Assembly (NCBI GenBank): GCA_046290495.1
Contig: JBKAGT010000005.1
Location: 62,001 to 126,000 of the forward strand
Source of the DNA: PGYR01 sp046290495
GTDB lineage: Bacteria > Bacteroidota > Ignavibacteria > Kapaibacteriales > UBA2268
Direction of reading: 5' to 3'
DNA length: 64,000 nucleotides
Below are positions 17,177-25,749 of this stretch, piece by piece. The notes below the pieces were generated by a model. The model saw only the letters and a program-made list of their open reading frames with translations, did not search any database and had not been told where the DNA came from. The translations under genes and the position numbers were made by a program. The stretch's first letter is position 1; each line of letters opens with the position of its first letter.

Positions 17177-17911
17177 CTAAATTTCTAGTATTTCGATTAG
17201 TTCATTCCAGTGATTTATCTGAATATTAGCCGAACTTACTTCAGGATTCTTCCTATCAAATTCAGAATCAGTTCCAGTATATAATACAGAGTGCATACCT
17301 GTATTATTGGCTCCTACAATATCAGTTCTTTCAATATCGCCAATATGCATGGAATTAATAGGTGAAATATTTAATTCATGAAGAATCGTATTGAATGCTT
17401 TCTCGTGTGGTTTGCTCACACCTGTTTCATTACTAAAACTGAATGAATCGAAATACTCGAGTATTTCGTTGTCTTCCATAAGTTTACGTAAGTGAGTACC
17501 TGGCGAATAACCAGTATCTGAAATTAGTCCAAGTTTATAATTTTCTTTTAATTTTGGTAATGCCTCTCTGACACCTTCAATCAATACAGGAGGGTGTTCA
17601 AATAAACTATCTTCATAAGTTTTTATAACAGTTTTGATTGATGTTATTTCATTGGGAAGATTCAAATGATCCCAAATTACATTGACAAGTTCTTGACTAT
17701 TAGGTGTTCTTAACTTGTTAACCCAATTATCTTCAAAAAACTCCCAACTTTTTTTAATCGCTTCGTCTAGCTTATTATTCTCAATTTCAATTCCTAATTT
17801 GTTTGCCTCTTCAAGCAAAACTGAGTTACGAAAACTATACCTTTTATCATGATTAACTGAATCAAAAAGTGTATTCCAAAAGTCTATTGTTATTAGTTTT
17901 AAATCTTTCAT
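17177..17911 (-). CDS. HAD-superfamily hydrolase
   Basis: A phosphatase-like protein of 244 residues. Motif I reads DFWNTL (near residue 10): the nucleophilic Asp is present, but Trp replaces the usual second Asp two residues on. Motif II is ISDTG, motif III is the Lys of GVSKPHEKAF, and motif IV is HIGDIERTDIVGA. A helical cap lies between motifs I and II. The missing acid-base Asp suggests a non-classical activity or altered mechanism; variants of this type exist in the superfamily. Overlaps the nth stop by four bases and belongs to the glycosyltransferase unit, so a sugar-phosphate substrate is possible. Confidence 0.85.
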   Translation of the reverse strand: MKDLKLITIDFWNTLFDSVNHDKRYSFRNSVLLEEANKLGIEIENNKLDEAIKKSWEFFEDNWVNKLRTPNSQELVNVIWDHLNLPNEITSIKTVIKTYEDSLFEHPPVLIEGVREALPKLKENYKLGLISDTGYSPGTHLRKLMEDNEILEYFDSFSFSNETGVSKPHEKAFNTILHELNISPINSMHIGDIERTDIVGANNTGMHSVLYTGTDSEFDRKNPEVSSANIQINHWNELIEILEI

Positions 17912-18582
17912 TTCTTTTTATTTTTCTTAATAAATTTTTCATAAGAAGGGCAGTAATCTGAAATAACACAATCATTACATTTTGGGCTTCTAGAATCACA
18001 AGTTTTTCTACCATGCTGTATCATATAATGAGTAAACATAACCCAATCTTCTTCAGGAATTAGCTCCATCAGTTCAAATTCTATTTTTACAGGATTCTTT
18101 GTATTGACAAAACCTAATCTGTTTGATAGTCTTGAAACATGAGTATCTACGACTATACCTGGAGTGTCAAAGCAGTGTCCCAAAACCACGTTTGCTGTCT
18201 TTCTACCAACTCCATCTAGTTCTAGAAGCTCATCCATAGTGCCAGGAACTTCACCATCATATAATTCGATTAATTTATTGGCCGCACTTTTAATGTTCTT
18301 TGCCTTGTTTCGATAAAAACCAGTCGAGTAAATATCTTTTTCTAATTGCTCAATTGGCACAATTGCATAATCTGATGCAATTCTATACTTCTTAAATAAG
18401 TCTTTAGTAACTATGTTAACCCTAGCATCTGTACACTGTGCACTAAGTATAGTAGCTACTAATAATTCCAATGAGTTACTATATTCTAATGCAATTCTAG
18501 CATCAGTGTGAGTATTTTTTAGGATACTAAGTATAGTATCCATTCTATCAAGTTGCTTTTTTTTAGTTTTACTAAATTTCAT
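17908..18582 (-). CDS. nth: Endonuclease III
   Basis: A base-excision-repair DNA glycosylase/AP lyase for oxidised pyrimidines, 224 residues. The helix-hairpin-helix LDGVGRKTANVV carries the catalytic Lys, and VVDTHVSR carries the catalytic Asp. The C-terminal iron-sulfur loop has the exact C-x6-C-x2-C-x5-C spacing (from CDSRSPKC to CPS). It sits between a glycosyltransferase and a HAD gene with four-base or two-base junctions, an odd setting for a repair enzyme, which probably reflects co-expression only. Confidence 0.96.
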   Translation of the reverse strand: MKFSKTKKKQLDRMDTILSILKNTHTDARIALEYSNSLELLVATILSAQCTDARVNIVTKDLFKKYRIASDYAIVPIEQLEKDIYSTGFYRNKAKNIKSAANKLIELYDGEVPGTMDELLELDGVGRKTANVVLGHCFDTPGIVVDTHVSRLSNRLGFVNTKNPVKIEFELMELIPEEDWVMFTHYMIQHGRKTCDSRSPKCNDCVISDYCPSYEKFIKKNKKK

Positions 18583-18584
18583 AT

Positions 18585-19205
18585 TTATTGATTAGAACAA
18601 ATAGAATCATCCAGAGTTCTATTATATACGTATGTTTTCAAATTTGTTTTTACAATTGCCTTATCGTTATCTACAAACTTATCAAACAAATCACTATCTT
18701 CACTATATTGTATAGAATTATCAAAATGGGCTAATGACTCTGAAGTACTTATATTTATAAAAAAAGTACCACCAATTACACAATCTGATAAATCTATATC
18801 TTTTGTAGTGTCATTTTTGTCAGGTACCATTTGCTTACCTATTATTTCAACACCACCATGCAATAAGTCAATATTATTTTCATTTAGAATATTATATCTA
18901 GATTGTAAGTGATTCACTTTGTACCAATCATCCGAATCTAGAAAAGTTAGATAATCACCATTAGCAAATTCAATTCCTTTATTCCTAGCGCTAGCTACGC
19001 CTTTGTTATTCGGTAATTCTATTATTTTAATTCTCTTGTCTGAATTATATTCTTTTATAACATTCAAAGTCCCATCATTACTACCGTCATCAACTATTAT
19101 CGCTTCCCAATCATCAAACGATTGTGCTAGTAAAGAATCTATAGCTTTACCTATGTAGTCTTTTCTATTGTACACTGCAATAATGACCGAAAAAAAAGGT
19201 TTCAT
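18585..19205 (-). CDS. GT2-family glycosyltransferase, short
   Basis: A GT-A fold enzyme of 206 residues, shorter than most GT2 proteins. SVIIAVYNRKDYIGKAIDSL opens the nucleotide-binding domain, IIVDDGSNDGT follows, and the metal-binding DXD is in FLDSDDW near residue 92. The acceptor-binding part is compact and ends soon after YSEDSDLFDKF. It is the first gene of the minus-strand unit, with a TATATTTG box 45 bases upstream, divergent from rsmG. Confidence 0.88.
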   Translation of the reverse strand: MKPFFSVIIAVYNRKDYIGKAIDSLLAQSFDDWEAIIVDDGSNDGTLNVIKEYNSDKRIKIIELPNNKGVASARNKGIEFANGDYLTFLDSDDWYKVNHLQSRYNILNENNIDLLHGGVEIIGKQMVPDKNDTTKDIDLSDCVIGGTFFINISTSESLAHFDNSIQYSEDSDLFDKFVDNDKAIVKTNLKTYVYNRTLDDSICSNQ

Positions 19206-19226
19206 TAATAATCCTTATAACTTTAG

Positions 19227-19234
19227 TAAATTTG
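19227..19234 (+). promoter_or_regulatory. Candidate TAnnTTTG -7 box for rsmG operon
   Basis: TAAATTTG, 29 bases before the rsmG ATG. It lies beside an opposite-strand box at 19250-19257, giving a compact divergent promoter pair in the 58-base gap. Confidence 0.55.
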
Positions 19235-19249
19235 TACTTTGTTAATCAA

Positions 19250-19257
19250 CAAATATA
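19250..19257 (-). promoter_or_regulatory. Candidate TAnnTTTG -7 box for the glycosyltransferase unit
   Basis: TATATTTG on the minus strand, about 45 bases before the ATG at 19205. Its mirror partner on the plus strand drives rsmG. Confidence 0.5.
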
Positions 19258-19263
19258 ATCATT

Positions 19264-19929
19264 ATGGACTTAATACAGTTTTGGACTATACTTTCAGCTA
19301 ATGGAATAGTATTGGACGAAAAACAAAGAGAAAGAATAGAAAGGTATACAAAAGAATTATTGCATTGGAATAGCAGAATCAACTTAATATCAAGAAAAGA
19401 TGAAGATATGATACTTGAATCTCATATTCTTCATTCTTTATCTGTTTTAAAATTCGTTGATTTGAATAAAAAATATGAGTGTATGGATATAGGAACTGGA
19501 GGTGGTTTACCTGGAATACCTATAGCAATTGCAGCACCCAAAATTAATATGCTTTTAGTAGATTCAATCAAAAAGAAAGTCAAAACTACTAAAATGCTTG
19601 CTCAACATACTGGTCTAAAAACAATAAAGACAAGAGCAGATAGGGTAGAAGTAATAGCTTCAGAAAAAGAACATCAGAAGAAATATGATTTTATCTTCGC
19701 ACGAGGTGTAGCCAGACTAAATAAAATTCAAGGCTGGGTTTCTCCATTAATAAAACCAACTGGAAAGATAGTACTATTAAAAGGTGGTGATCTAGATGAT
19801 GAAATCAAAGAAGCTACGAATAATAATAAATCATTGAGAGTTGAAAAACATGATTTGGAGTTGATAGCATATCCTGATTTTGCCATAGAAGGTAAAAAAA
19901 TTCTAATATGCACATTTGACAACAAATAG
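19264..19929 (+). CDS. rsmG: 16S rRNA m7G527 methyltransferase RsmG
   Basis: Methylates N7 of G527 in 16S rRNA using S-adenosylmethionine. The 221-residue protein has the SAM-binding MDIGTGGGLPGIPIAIA (near residue 76) and HWNSRINLISRKD in the N-terminal part; FARGVARL is a further GidB signature. It begins a plus-strand run through the DUF4159, DUF4175 and ankyrin genes. It is not next to a gidA/mnmG gene here. Confidence 0.95.
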   Translation: MDLIQFWTILSANGIVLDEKQRERIERYTKELLHWNSRINLISRKDEDMILESHILHSLSVLKFVDLNKKYECMDIGTGGGLPGIPIAIAAPKINMLLVDSIKKKVKTTKMLAQHTGLKTIKTRADRVEVIASEKEHQKKYDFIFARGVARLNKIQGWVSPLIKPTGKIVLLKGGDLDDEIKEATNNNKSLRVEKHDLELIAYPDFAIEGKKILICTFDNK

Positions 19930-19943
19930 AGCTTCCCACCGTA

Positions 19944-20606
19944 TTGACAAATATGAGAAAGCTAATTCTATTATTAATATTTTCATTTTTACCTTTAAAC
20001 TTGCTGTCATCTGAGGCGGTAAAAATAGGTAGAGTCAAATACTCTGGAGGAGGGGACTGGTATAACGACCCTTCTGCTGAAGTAAATCTGCTTTCGTTCT
20101 TAAAAAGCAATACAACTACGAACACAAAACCAGTTTACGAATATGTGGATTTAAAGTCAGATGATTTATTTGACTATCCAATTTTATTTTTGACAGGTCA
20201 TGGAAATATTAATTTTTCTGAAGATGAAGCTGAAAATCTAAGAGTATATCTAGAAAATGGGGGATTTTTATATATTGATGATGACTATGGTTTAGATTCA
20301 TACATCAGAAATGAAATGAGAAAAGTCTTTCCAAGCAAAGAATTCATGGAAATACCATTTTCTCATTCTATTTTTAATATCCAATATGACTTTTCTAATG
20401 GTCCTCCAAAAATTCACGAACATGATGACAAACCACCGAAGTCATTTGGAATGTTCATTGATAATAGAATGTCAGTCTTTTATACCTTGGAATCAAATCC
20501 AAGTGATGGTTGGGCTGACCCAAATGTCCATAATGACAGTGAAGAAATAAGACAACAATCATTAAAGTTTGGTGCAAATATAATTATATGGGCTTTGCTT
20601 AATTGA
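19944..20606 (+). CDS. DUF4159 secreted protein
   Basis: A 220-residue exported protein with a signal peptide of about 22 residues (ending near LLSSEA). FLTGHGNINFSEDEAENLR and YLENGGFLYIDDDYG mark DUF4159, a GATase-like or Rossmann-like fold with no known reaction. The end of the gene overlaps the DUF4175 ATG as TGATG. In Bacteroidota/Chlorobiota genomes this pair commonly sits together, which supports one envelope-related role, although the role is not known. Confidence 0.88.
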   Translation: MTNMRKLILLLIFSFLPLNLLSSEAVKIGRVKYSGGGDWYNDPSAEVNLLSFLKSNTTTNTKPVYEYVDLKSDDLFDYPILFLTGHGNINFSEDEAENLRVYLENGGFLYIDDDYGLDSYIRNEMRKVFPSKEFMEIPFSHSIFNIQYDFSNGPPKIHEHDDKPPKSFGMFIDNRMSVFYTLESNPSDGWADPNVHNDSEEIRQQSLKFGANIIIWALLN

Positions 20607-23600
20607 TGGAAAACACTCAACTAAAATATAATAGTCTAGTACAAAGGTTACAGAAAGTAATTAGTAAACAAAAGCTGTATGATAACATATATTTTATTTT
20701 TGCAGTTTTAGCTGTTTTTCTAACTTCCTTTTCATTGGTATCTCTTATAGAATATTTTATTCATTCTGGTGAGAATACTAGAAAGGTATTATTCTATACT
20801 CCATTTCTAATTTCTATTATTTCGGCTGTTTTTTTCTACATCAAAACCAATAAAACTAAGTCAACTGAAAGTAATAAGGTAATTGAAATATCAAAAAAAG
20901 TTGGTGATTATTTTCCCCAGATAAAAGATAAGCTCACGAATGCGATCCAAATTTTTTCACAGATTTCTATTAGTAAAGGTATTTCTAATGATTTGGCACA
21001 GCACCAATTAAGTATTATCTCTGATAAAACAAGTGAATATAATTTTGAAGAGGTTATTGAAACAAAAAGATATAAAAAGATATTTTTAATATTGTTTATT
21101 GTTTCTATCTCATCTTTAGCAACATTTATTTTACCCAACATAGCTTTAAACAATGCATTTGATAGAGTTGTAAACTATAATCAATCCTTCATTCCATCTC
21201 CGAATTTTGAAATATTTATCGAAAAAGATAAATATCAAGTTATGCGTGGTGAAGATTTTTCAATAAAAATCAAGTCAAAAGGTGCTTCGCCTGAGTCTAT
21301 TGCATTGCTTATAAAAGAAGAAAATCAAGAGACTTTTGAAAATGTTGAAATTAAAAAATCTCAGAACGGAGAGTATTTATATAAAATTAATTCTATTAAA
21401 AATTCATTAGTATTTTACGGATTAACACCCTGGTACAATTCTGAAGTCCAAACTGAAATTGCAACTGTAATTGTTTCTGAGAGACCAAATCTTAAAAAAC
21501 TGACAGGACTCTTAGACTACCCTAACTATACAGGAGAAAAGACAAAATCCTTTGAAATCAATACAGCCGATTTGGTCGCATTAAACGGAAGTATCGCAAG
21601 TTTCAATCTTGAAGCAAATAAGAATTTAAAATCTGCTGAATTGGTATTTGTCACTCAAAAACAGGACACTGTCGAAACTACTCAACTTATTTATGATACA
21701 CTTTCATTCAATGTAGATGCAAATATTGCTAAAGGAAGAATGAGATTAACCAAATCTGGTTACTACTATTTTAGCTTGATTGATTCAAATGATATCAGAA
21801 ATATAAATCCAATAAAGTATAGTGTAATTGTTACCAATGATAACAATCCAAAAATAGACTTACTTTACCCTAAAGACAATGTAAAGTTAACTGAAAACGC
21901 TTTGGTACAAATTGATGCTGAAATTTCAGATGATTATGGATTTACTAAGTTGAACCTTAATTATAAATTATTAAAATCTAGATATACCGATCCAGATTTA
22001 GACTATAAAACTCAAGAAATACTAATTAATAAAAACAAGAAAGAGCAGATTGCTACATACATTTTTGATATGAATGAAATTAGTATAACTCCTGAGGATG
22101 AATACGAGTTTTACTTGGAAGTCTTTGACAATGATATAGTGAATGGTCCAAAGTCAGCTAAAACTAGAACAATCAAATTAAAATTACCATCACTAGATGA
22201 AGTGATTGAATCATCAGAAAAAGCACAAGAAGAAATTGAGAAGGATCTTGCTGAAGTAATAAAAGAAACTACAGAGCTACAGAAAGAGATAGAAGAATTC
22301 AAGCAAGACCTTAGAAAAGATGCTAAAAAGCAAGAGATGAATTATGAGCAAAAGAAGCAAGCTAAGGATATAGCTAAGAAACAGAAAGATATATCAGAAA
22401 GTATTGATAAGCTTCAGAAGAAGATAAGTAAAACTGCACAAGAAATGAATGAGAATAAAGTACTTTCTCCTGAAACACTTGAAAAGTTTATGAAATTGCA
22501 AGACTTACTTAATCAAGTTGATATACCTCAACTAAAACAGATGCAAGAAAAAATGAATAAGGAGTTGGAAAAAATGACTCCTGATGAAATGCAAAAAGCT
22601 CTTGAGAATATGAAATTCGATGAAGAGCAGTTCAAGAAAAGTATAGAACGCTCAATGAAAATATTAGAGCGTATGAAGGCTGAGCAAAAAACGGATGCCA
22701 TAAAGAAAATGGGTGAGAAGCTAGAAAAAGATTTACAAAACTTAGAGAAAGAGACAAGCAAGTCAAAAAATGAAGAAACAAACAAACAGTTAGAAAAGAA
22801 ACAGAAGAAGCTTCTTGATGACTTTAAGAAGTTAGATGAGCAAATGAGTGATTTGGAAAAAATGCTTTCCAAACAAGAAGATATGCCCAAAGATAAACTC
22901 AATGAGGCCAAAGACGCTCTGAACAAAGAGAACACACAGCAGCAAATGCAGCAATCACAGCAGAACTTATCGCAGAATAAGAACAGTGAAGCTCAGAAAA
23001 ATCAGCAAAATGCTAAGCAAAATATGAGTAAGTTCAATCAGAAGATGTCTGAGTTAAAGCAAGAAATGGAGAATAAAGTATCCAGAGAAACTCTGAATGC
23101 GATGAAAAAATCTGTTCAAGACATGCTAAACTTATCTAAAAAACAGGAACAACTAAAAAATCAAACAAACGCATCAAATTACAATTCGAATCAGTTACCT
23201 GAGATAAATAATGAACAAGGTAATTTGAAAGAATCCTTAGAAAGAGTTGCAAAAAATCTGACTGAGCTATCTGAGAAATCCTTTGCTGTTACACCGCAAA
23301 TGGGTCAACAAATTGGTAAAGCAATGGCACAGATGCAAAATGCTATGAATCAGTTGGCAGAGAGAAACACAAGGCAAGCAGGAAAATCTCAACAAGAGTC
23401 TATGGCAAGAATGAACAATGCTATAGGTCAAATGCAAGAGTCAATAGGTCAGATGCAAGGACAAGGAAAAGGAAAGGGCAAAGGTAAGGGCCAAGGAAAG
23501 GGTTCAGGTGGATCTTCGCCAGGTATGAGCAATAGTCCAGGTGGTTCTGGATTTATGCAGCAACTACAACAGGCAGCTGCTCAACAGCAAATGATTAATA

Positions 23601-24127
23601 ATTCCCTTAAGAAAATGATGCAAAAAGGTCAGAACGGTAAGGAAGGTTCAGAAGGACAAGGTGATGGTAAGTCTCAACTTCAGAAACAAGCTGAATATGG
23701 CAGACTAAAAGGAGAGCAAGGAAATGCTAAGAAAACTTTGGAAGACCTTGCTGAAGAACAAAAAGAATATTCAAAACAAAGTGGTAAAAAGACCCCAGAC
23801 TTAAAAGAGATAGCAAAAGAAATGCAAGAAGTTATGTCTGATATAGAATCTGGAAATATTACTCCAGAGACTTTAGAAAGACAAGAAAAGATTCTTTCCA
23901 GATTGCTAGATGCGACTAGAGCAACAAATGAAAGAGACTACGAGAAGAAAAGAGAAGCTAAATCAGGTACTCAGTATTCTCTTGACAGCCCAGAAGCACT
24001 GGAGTTTGAGGAATATCTGAAAACACTTTCAGAAGAAGAACTACGAAACTCACTGAAGCTAGATTACTCAAAAGATATTAAAGATCTAATTAGAAGCTAT
24101 TTTGACAAGTTGAATAAGAGTAACTAA
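20606..24127 (+). CDS. DUF4175 large membrane protein with coiled coil
   Basis: An 1173-residue membrane protein. Start: the ATG at 20606 overlaps the preceding stop (TGATG); a TTG one codon earlier is also possible. Three hydrophobic helices lie in the first 200 residues (about 24-50, 60-80, 155-178), followed by a beta-rich extracytoplasmic region (about 200-520), a long charged coiled coil (about 530-800), and a Gln/Met/Gly-rich low-complexity region with repeated GKGKGKGQG (about 900-1000). No enzyme motif is visible. Family DUF4175 has no assigned function. It could be a large scaffold spanning the periplasm. Coupled to DUF4159 upstream and to an ankyrin lipoprotein directly downstream. 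Confidence 0.88.
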   Translation: MENTQLKYNSLVQRLQKVISKQKLYDNIYFIFAVLAVFLTSFSLVSLIEYFIHSGENTRKVLFYTPFLISIISAVFFYIKTNKTKSTESNKVIEISKKVGDYFPQIKDKLTNAIQIFSQISISKGISNDLAQHQLSIISDKTSEYNFEEVIETKRYKKIFLILFIVSISSLATFILPNIALNNAFDRVVNYNQSFIPSPNFEIFIEKDKYQVMRGEDFSIKIKSKGASPESIALLIKEENQETFENVEIKKSQNGEYLYKINSIKNSLVFYGLTPWYNSEVQTEIATVIVSERPNLKKLTGLLDYPNYTGEKTKSFEINTADLVALNGSIASFNLEANKNLKSAELVFVTQKQDTVETTQLIYDTLSFNVDANIAKGRMRLTKSGYYYFSLIDSNDIRNINPIKYSVIVTNDNNPKIDLLYPKDNVKLTENALVQIDAEISDDYGFTKLNLNYKLLKSRYTDPDLDYKTQEILINKNKKEQIATYIFDMNEISITPEDEYEFYLEVFDNDIVNGPKSAKTRTIKLKLPSLDEVIESSEKAQEEIEKDLAEVIKETTELQKEIEEFKQDLRKDAKKQEMNYEQKKQAKDIAKKQKDISESIDKLQKKISKTAQEMNENKVLSPETLEKFMKLQDLLNQVDIPQLKQMQEKMNKELEKMTPDEMQKALENMKFDEEQFKKSIERSMKILERMKAEQKTDAIKKMGEKLEKDLQNLEKETSKSKNEETNKQLEKKQKKLLDDFKKLDEQMSDLEKMLSKQEDMPKDKLNEAKDALNKENTQQQMQQSQQNLSQNKNSEAQKNQQNAKQNMSKFNQKMSELKQEMENKVSRETLNAMKKSVQDMLNLSKKQEQLKNQTNASNYNSNQLPEINNEQGNLKESLERVAKNLTELSEKSFAVTPQMGQQIGKAMAQMQNAMNQLAERNTRQAGKSQQESMARMNNAIGQMQESIGQMQGQGKGKGKGKGQGKGSGGSSPGMSNSPGGSGFMQQLQQAAAQQQMINNSLKKMMQKGQNGKEGSEGQGDGKSQLQKQAEYGRLKGEQGNAKKTLEDLAEEQKEYSKQSGKKTPDLKEIAKEMQEVMSDIESGNITPETLERQEKILSRLLDATRATNERDYEKKREAKSGTQYSLDSPEALEFEEYLKTLSEEELRNSLKLDYSKDIKDLIRSYFDKLNKSN

Positions 24128-25015
24128 TTGAAAAAATATCTATTTATATTAAGTATACTAATTTTACCTTTGTTTTTATCCTGTCAAGATAGGGAAAAGA
24201 TAGTAGATAAAGAAAGTATATATGCTAACGATGTTAGACTATTTCAAAAAACAGATGCTTGGGAACTAGCAAAAGCTGTCGTAGATGAGAATATTGGACT
24301 AATAGAAAGAATATTAGAACAAGACACTATTGATATAAATTTTCAAGAACAAAAGTATGGACAGACATTACTGATGTTCTCAATAGAACTAGATAAATTC
24401 TCCTCATTTTTGAAACTTATTGAATTCAATGCAGATGTAAACATTCATAACACATATGATAGCTCTAGTGCAATTCACTTGTCATGTAAATATAATCCAA
24501 TTTATGAAGATAATACAAAATATTTAAAAATATTGATTGATAGAGGAGCAAATGTAAATGATCAATCTAACGCTAAACAATATAATACTCCTTTAATCAT
24601 TGCTAGTAGGATTATGAATAAACATCATAAAAGTATCCCTTTAGTGAAATTATTGGTGCAGTATGGAGCTGATGTTAACTATATTAATTCGTACAATTAT
24701 TCTGCTTTAAAGGCATCCTTGGTTAGTAATAACTTTGATGTTAGTTTGTATTTAATAGAAAATGGTGCTGATTATAATATTCCATTGTATAAACAAGATA
24801 GACTTAGAGATAGTTCTAGATATATTATGGATATTCTTGCAAATAAATTCCTTTATCTAGAATGGAATAGCTACAAAAATAAAATGAAGCTTGTTAAATT
24901 TTTGGAAAAAAAAGGGTTGAAATATGTTAGAAATCAGAATTTTCCCGATTATCTAGAGGATACATTCAAAAAAAAATACCCTGATTCTTGGAAAGAATAC
25001 TTAGAAGTCTATTAA
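24128..25015 (+). CDS. Ankyrin-repeat lipoprotein
   Basis: A 295-residue protein starting at TTG 24128, immediately after the DUF4175 stop. This start is chosen because it gives a complete lipoprotein signal (LPLFLSC, Cys19), and no ATG upstream would. Ankyrin-like repeats follow: FNADVNIHN, RGANVNDQSN, YGADVNYIN and NGADYNIPL near residues 105, 145, 185 and 220. Ankyrin repeats bind protein partners. The direct abutment suggests co-translation with the DUF4175 protein and possibly physical association. Confidence 0.85.
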   Translation: MKKYLFILSILILPLFLSCQDREKIVDKESIYANDVRLFQKTDAWELAKAVVDENIGLIERILEQDTIDINFQEQKYGQTLLMFSIELDKFSSFLKLIEFNADVNIHNTYDSSSAIHLSCKYNPIYEDNTKYLKILIDRGANVNDQSNAKQYNTPLIIASRIMNKHHKSIPLVKLLVQYGADVNYINSYNYSALKASLVSNNFDVSLYLIENGADYNIPLYKQDRLRDSSRYIMDILANKFLYLEWNSYKNKMKLVKFLEKKGLKYVRNQNFPDYLEDTFKKKYPDSWKEYLEVY

Positions 25016-25026
25016 TAAAACAAATT

Positions 25027-25053
25027 AAAAAAAAAGGTTATCTGACATAAACC
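25027..25053 (-). terminator. Probable terminator after nadD
   Basis: On the minus strand the hairpin GGTTTATGTCAGATAACC (GGTT/AACC plus AT pairs, one bulge) is followed by nine T, seen as A at 25027-25035. It closes the nadD-nuoF-valS side. Confidence 0.6.
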
Positions 25054-25104
25054 AATAATTATATTAAATAACACTACTATAACAAACTGTTTAATAAAAT
25101 TAAA

Positions 25105-25680
25105 TCAGTAAACTCCATTCTCAATAATATATTCTTTCACATCATTATTTAGAAATTCACTATGCTTTTCAATATCTTCCCTGATTTCGGAAGCTGATAT
25201 TTCAACATAGGGCATTTCCATATAAACAGCTTTTTTATAGACTTCGAAATCATAAGTAGGAATCTTATACCCTTTTCTCAAAGCAACAAATATATCAACA
25301 GTATCAAGTATTTCTTTCCAATCCTTCCATTTATGGAAGTTCTCAGCTTGGTCACCTCCAATAACAAGGCATAGTTGTTTATTAGGATATAGCTTATTAA
25401 AATGTCTAACAGTGTCTATAGTATAAGACACCTCTTCATTATCAACTTCATAAGTATTAATTTCAAACTTACTATTACCTTGTGTAGCTAACTTTAGCAT
25501 ATTTACTCTATGCTCGGCAGTTGCTGTTGATTCATCAACTTTAAAAGGGGATACATAGCAAGGAACAAAAACTACTTTTTCAGCAATATATGTTTCCAAG
25601 AAGTGTTTGGCTAACTTAATGTGTGCTTTATGAACTGGGTTAAAACTACCACCCAGAATACCTATTTTATTTTCTGTCAT
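25105..25680 (-). CDS. nadD: Nicotinate-nucleotide adenylyltransferase
   Basis: Makes deamido-NAD from nicotinate mononucleotide and ATP in NAD synthesis. The 191-residue protein opens with GILGGSFNPVHKAHIKLA, which contains the H-x-G-H-like (here HKAH) nucleotidyl-transfer motif, and ends with ISASEIREDIEKHSE, the ISSTxxR-like motif of the NadD/CoaD fold. It follows nuoF after a terminator, so it probably has its own promoter or depends on read-through. Confidence 0.93.
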   Translation of the reverse strand: MTENKIGILGGSFNPVHKAHIKLAKHFLETYIAEKVVFVPCYVSPFKVDESTATAEHRVNMLKLATQGNSKFEINTYEVDNEEVSYTIDTVRHFNKLYPNKQLCLVIGGDQAENFHKWKDWKEILDTVDIFVALRKGYKIPTYDFEVYKKAVYMEMPYVEISASEIREDIEKHSEFLNNDVKEYIIENGVY

Positions 25681-25683
25681 ATT

Positions 25684-25718
25684 AAAAAAATAGAGTTAGC
25701 AAAACATTACTAACTCTA
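25684..25718 (-). terminator. Rho-independent terminator after nuoF
   Basis: A nine-base-pair stem (TAGAGTTAG with CTAACTCTA), loop of ten, followed on the minus strand by seven T. It separates nuoF from nadD. Confidence 0.85.
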
Positions 25719-25749
25719 TCAATATCATTTTATTTCAAATTTTATTATT

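Noticed and set aside
22900..23700. Gln/Gly-Lys-rich repeats in the DUF4175 gene as a mobile or tandem DNA repeat
   Set aside because: The repeat is a protein low-complexity region within one intact frame, with varied codons rather than copied DNA units.
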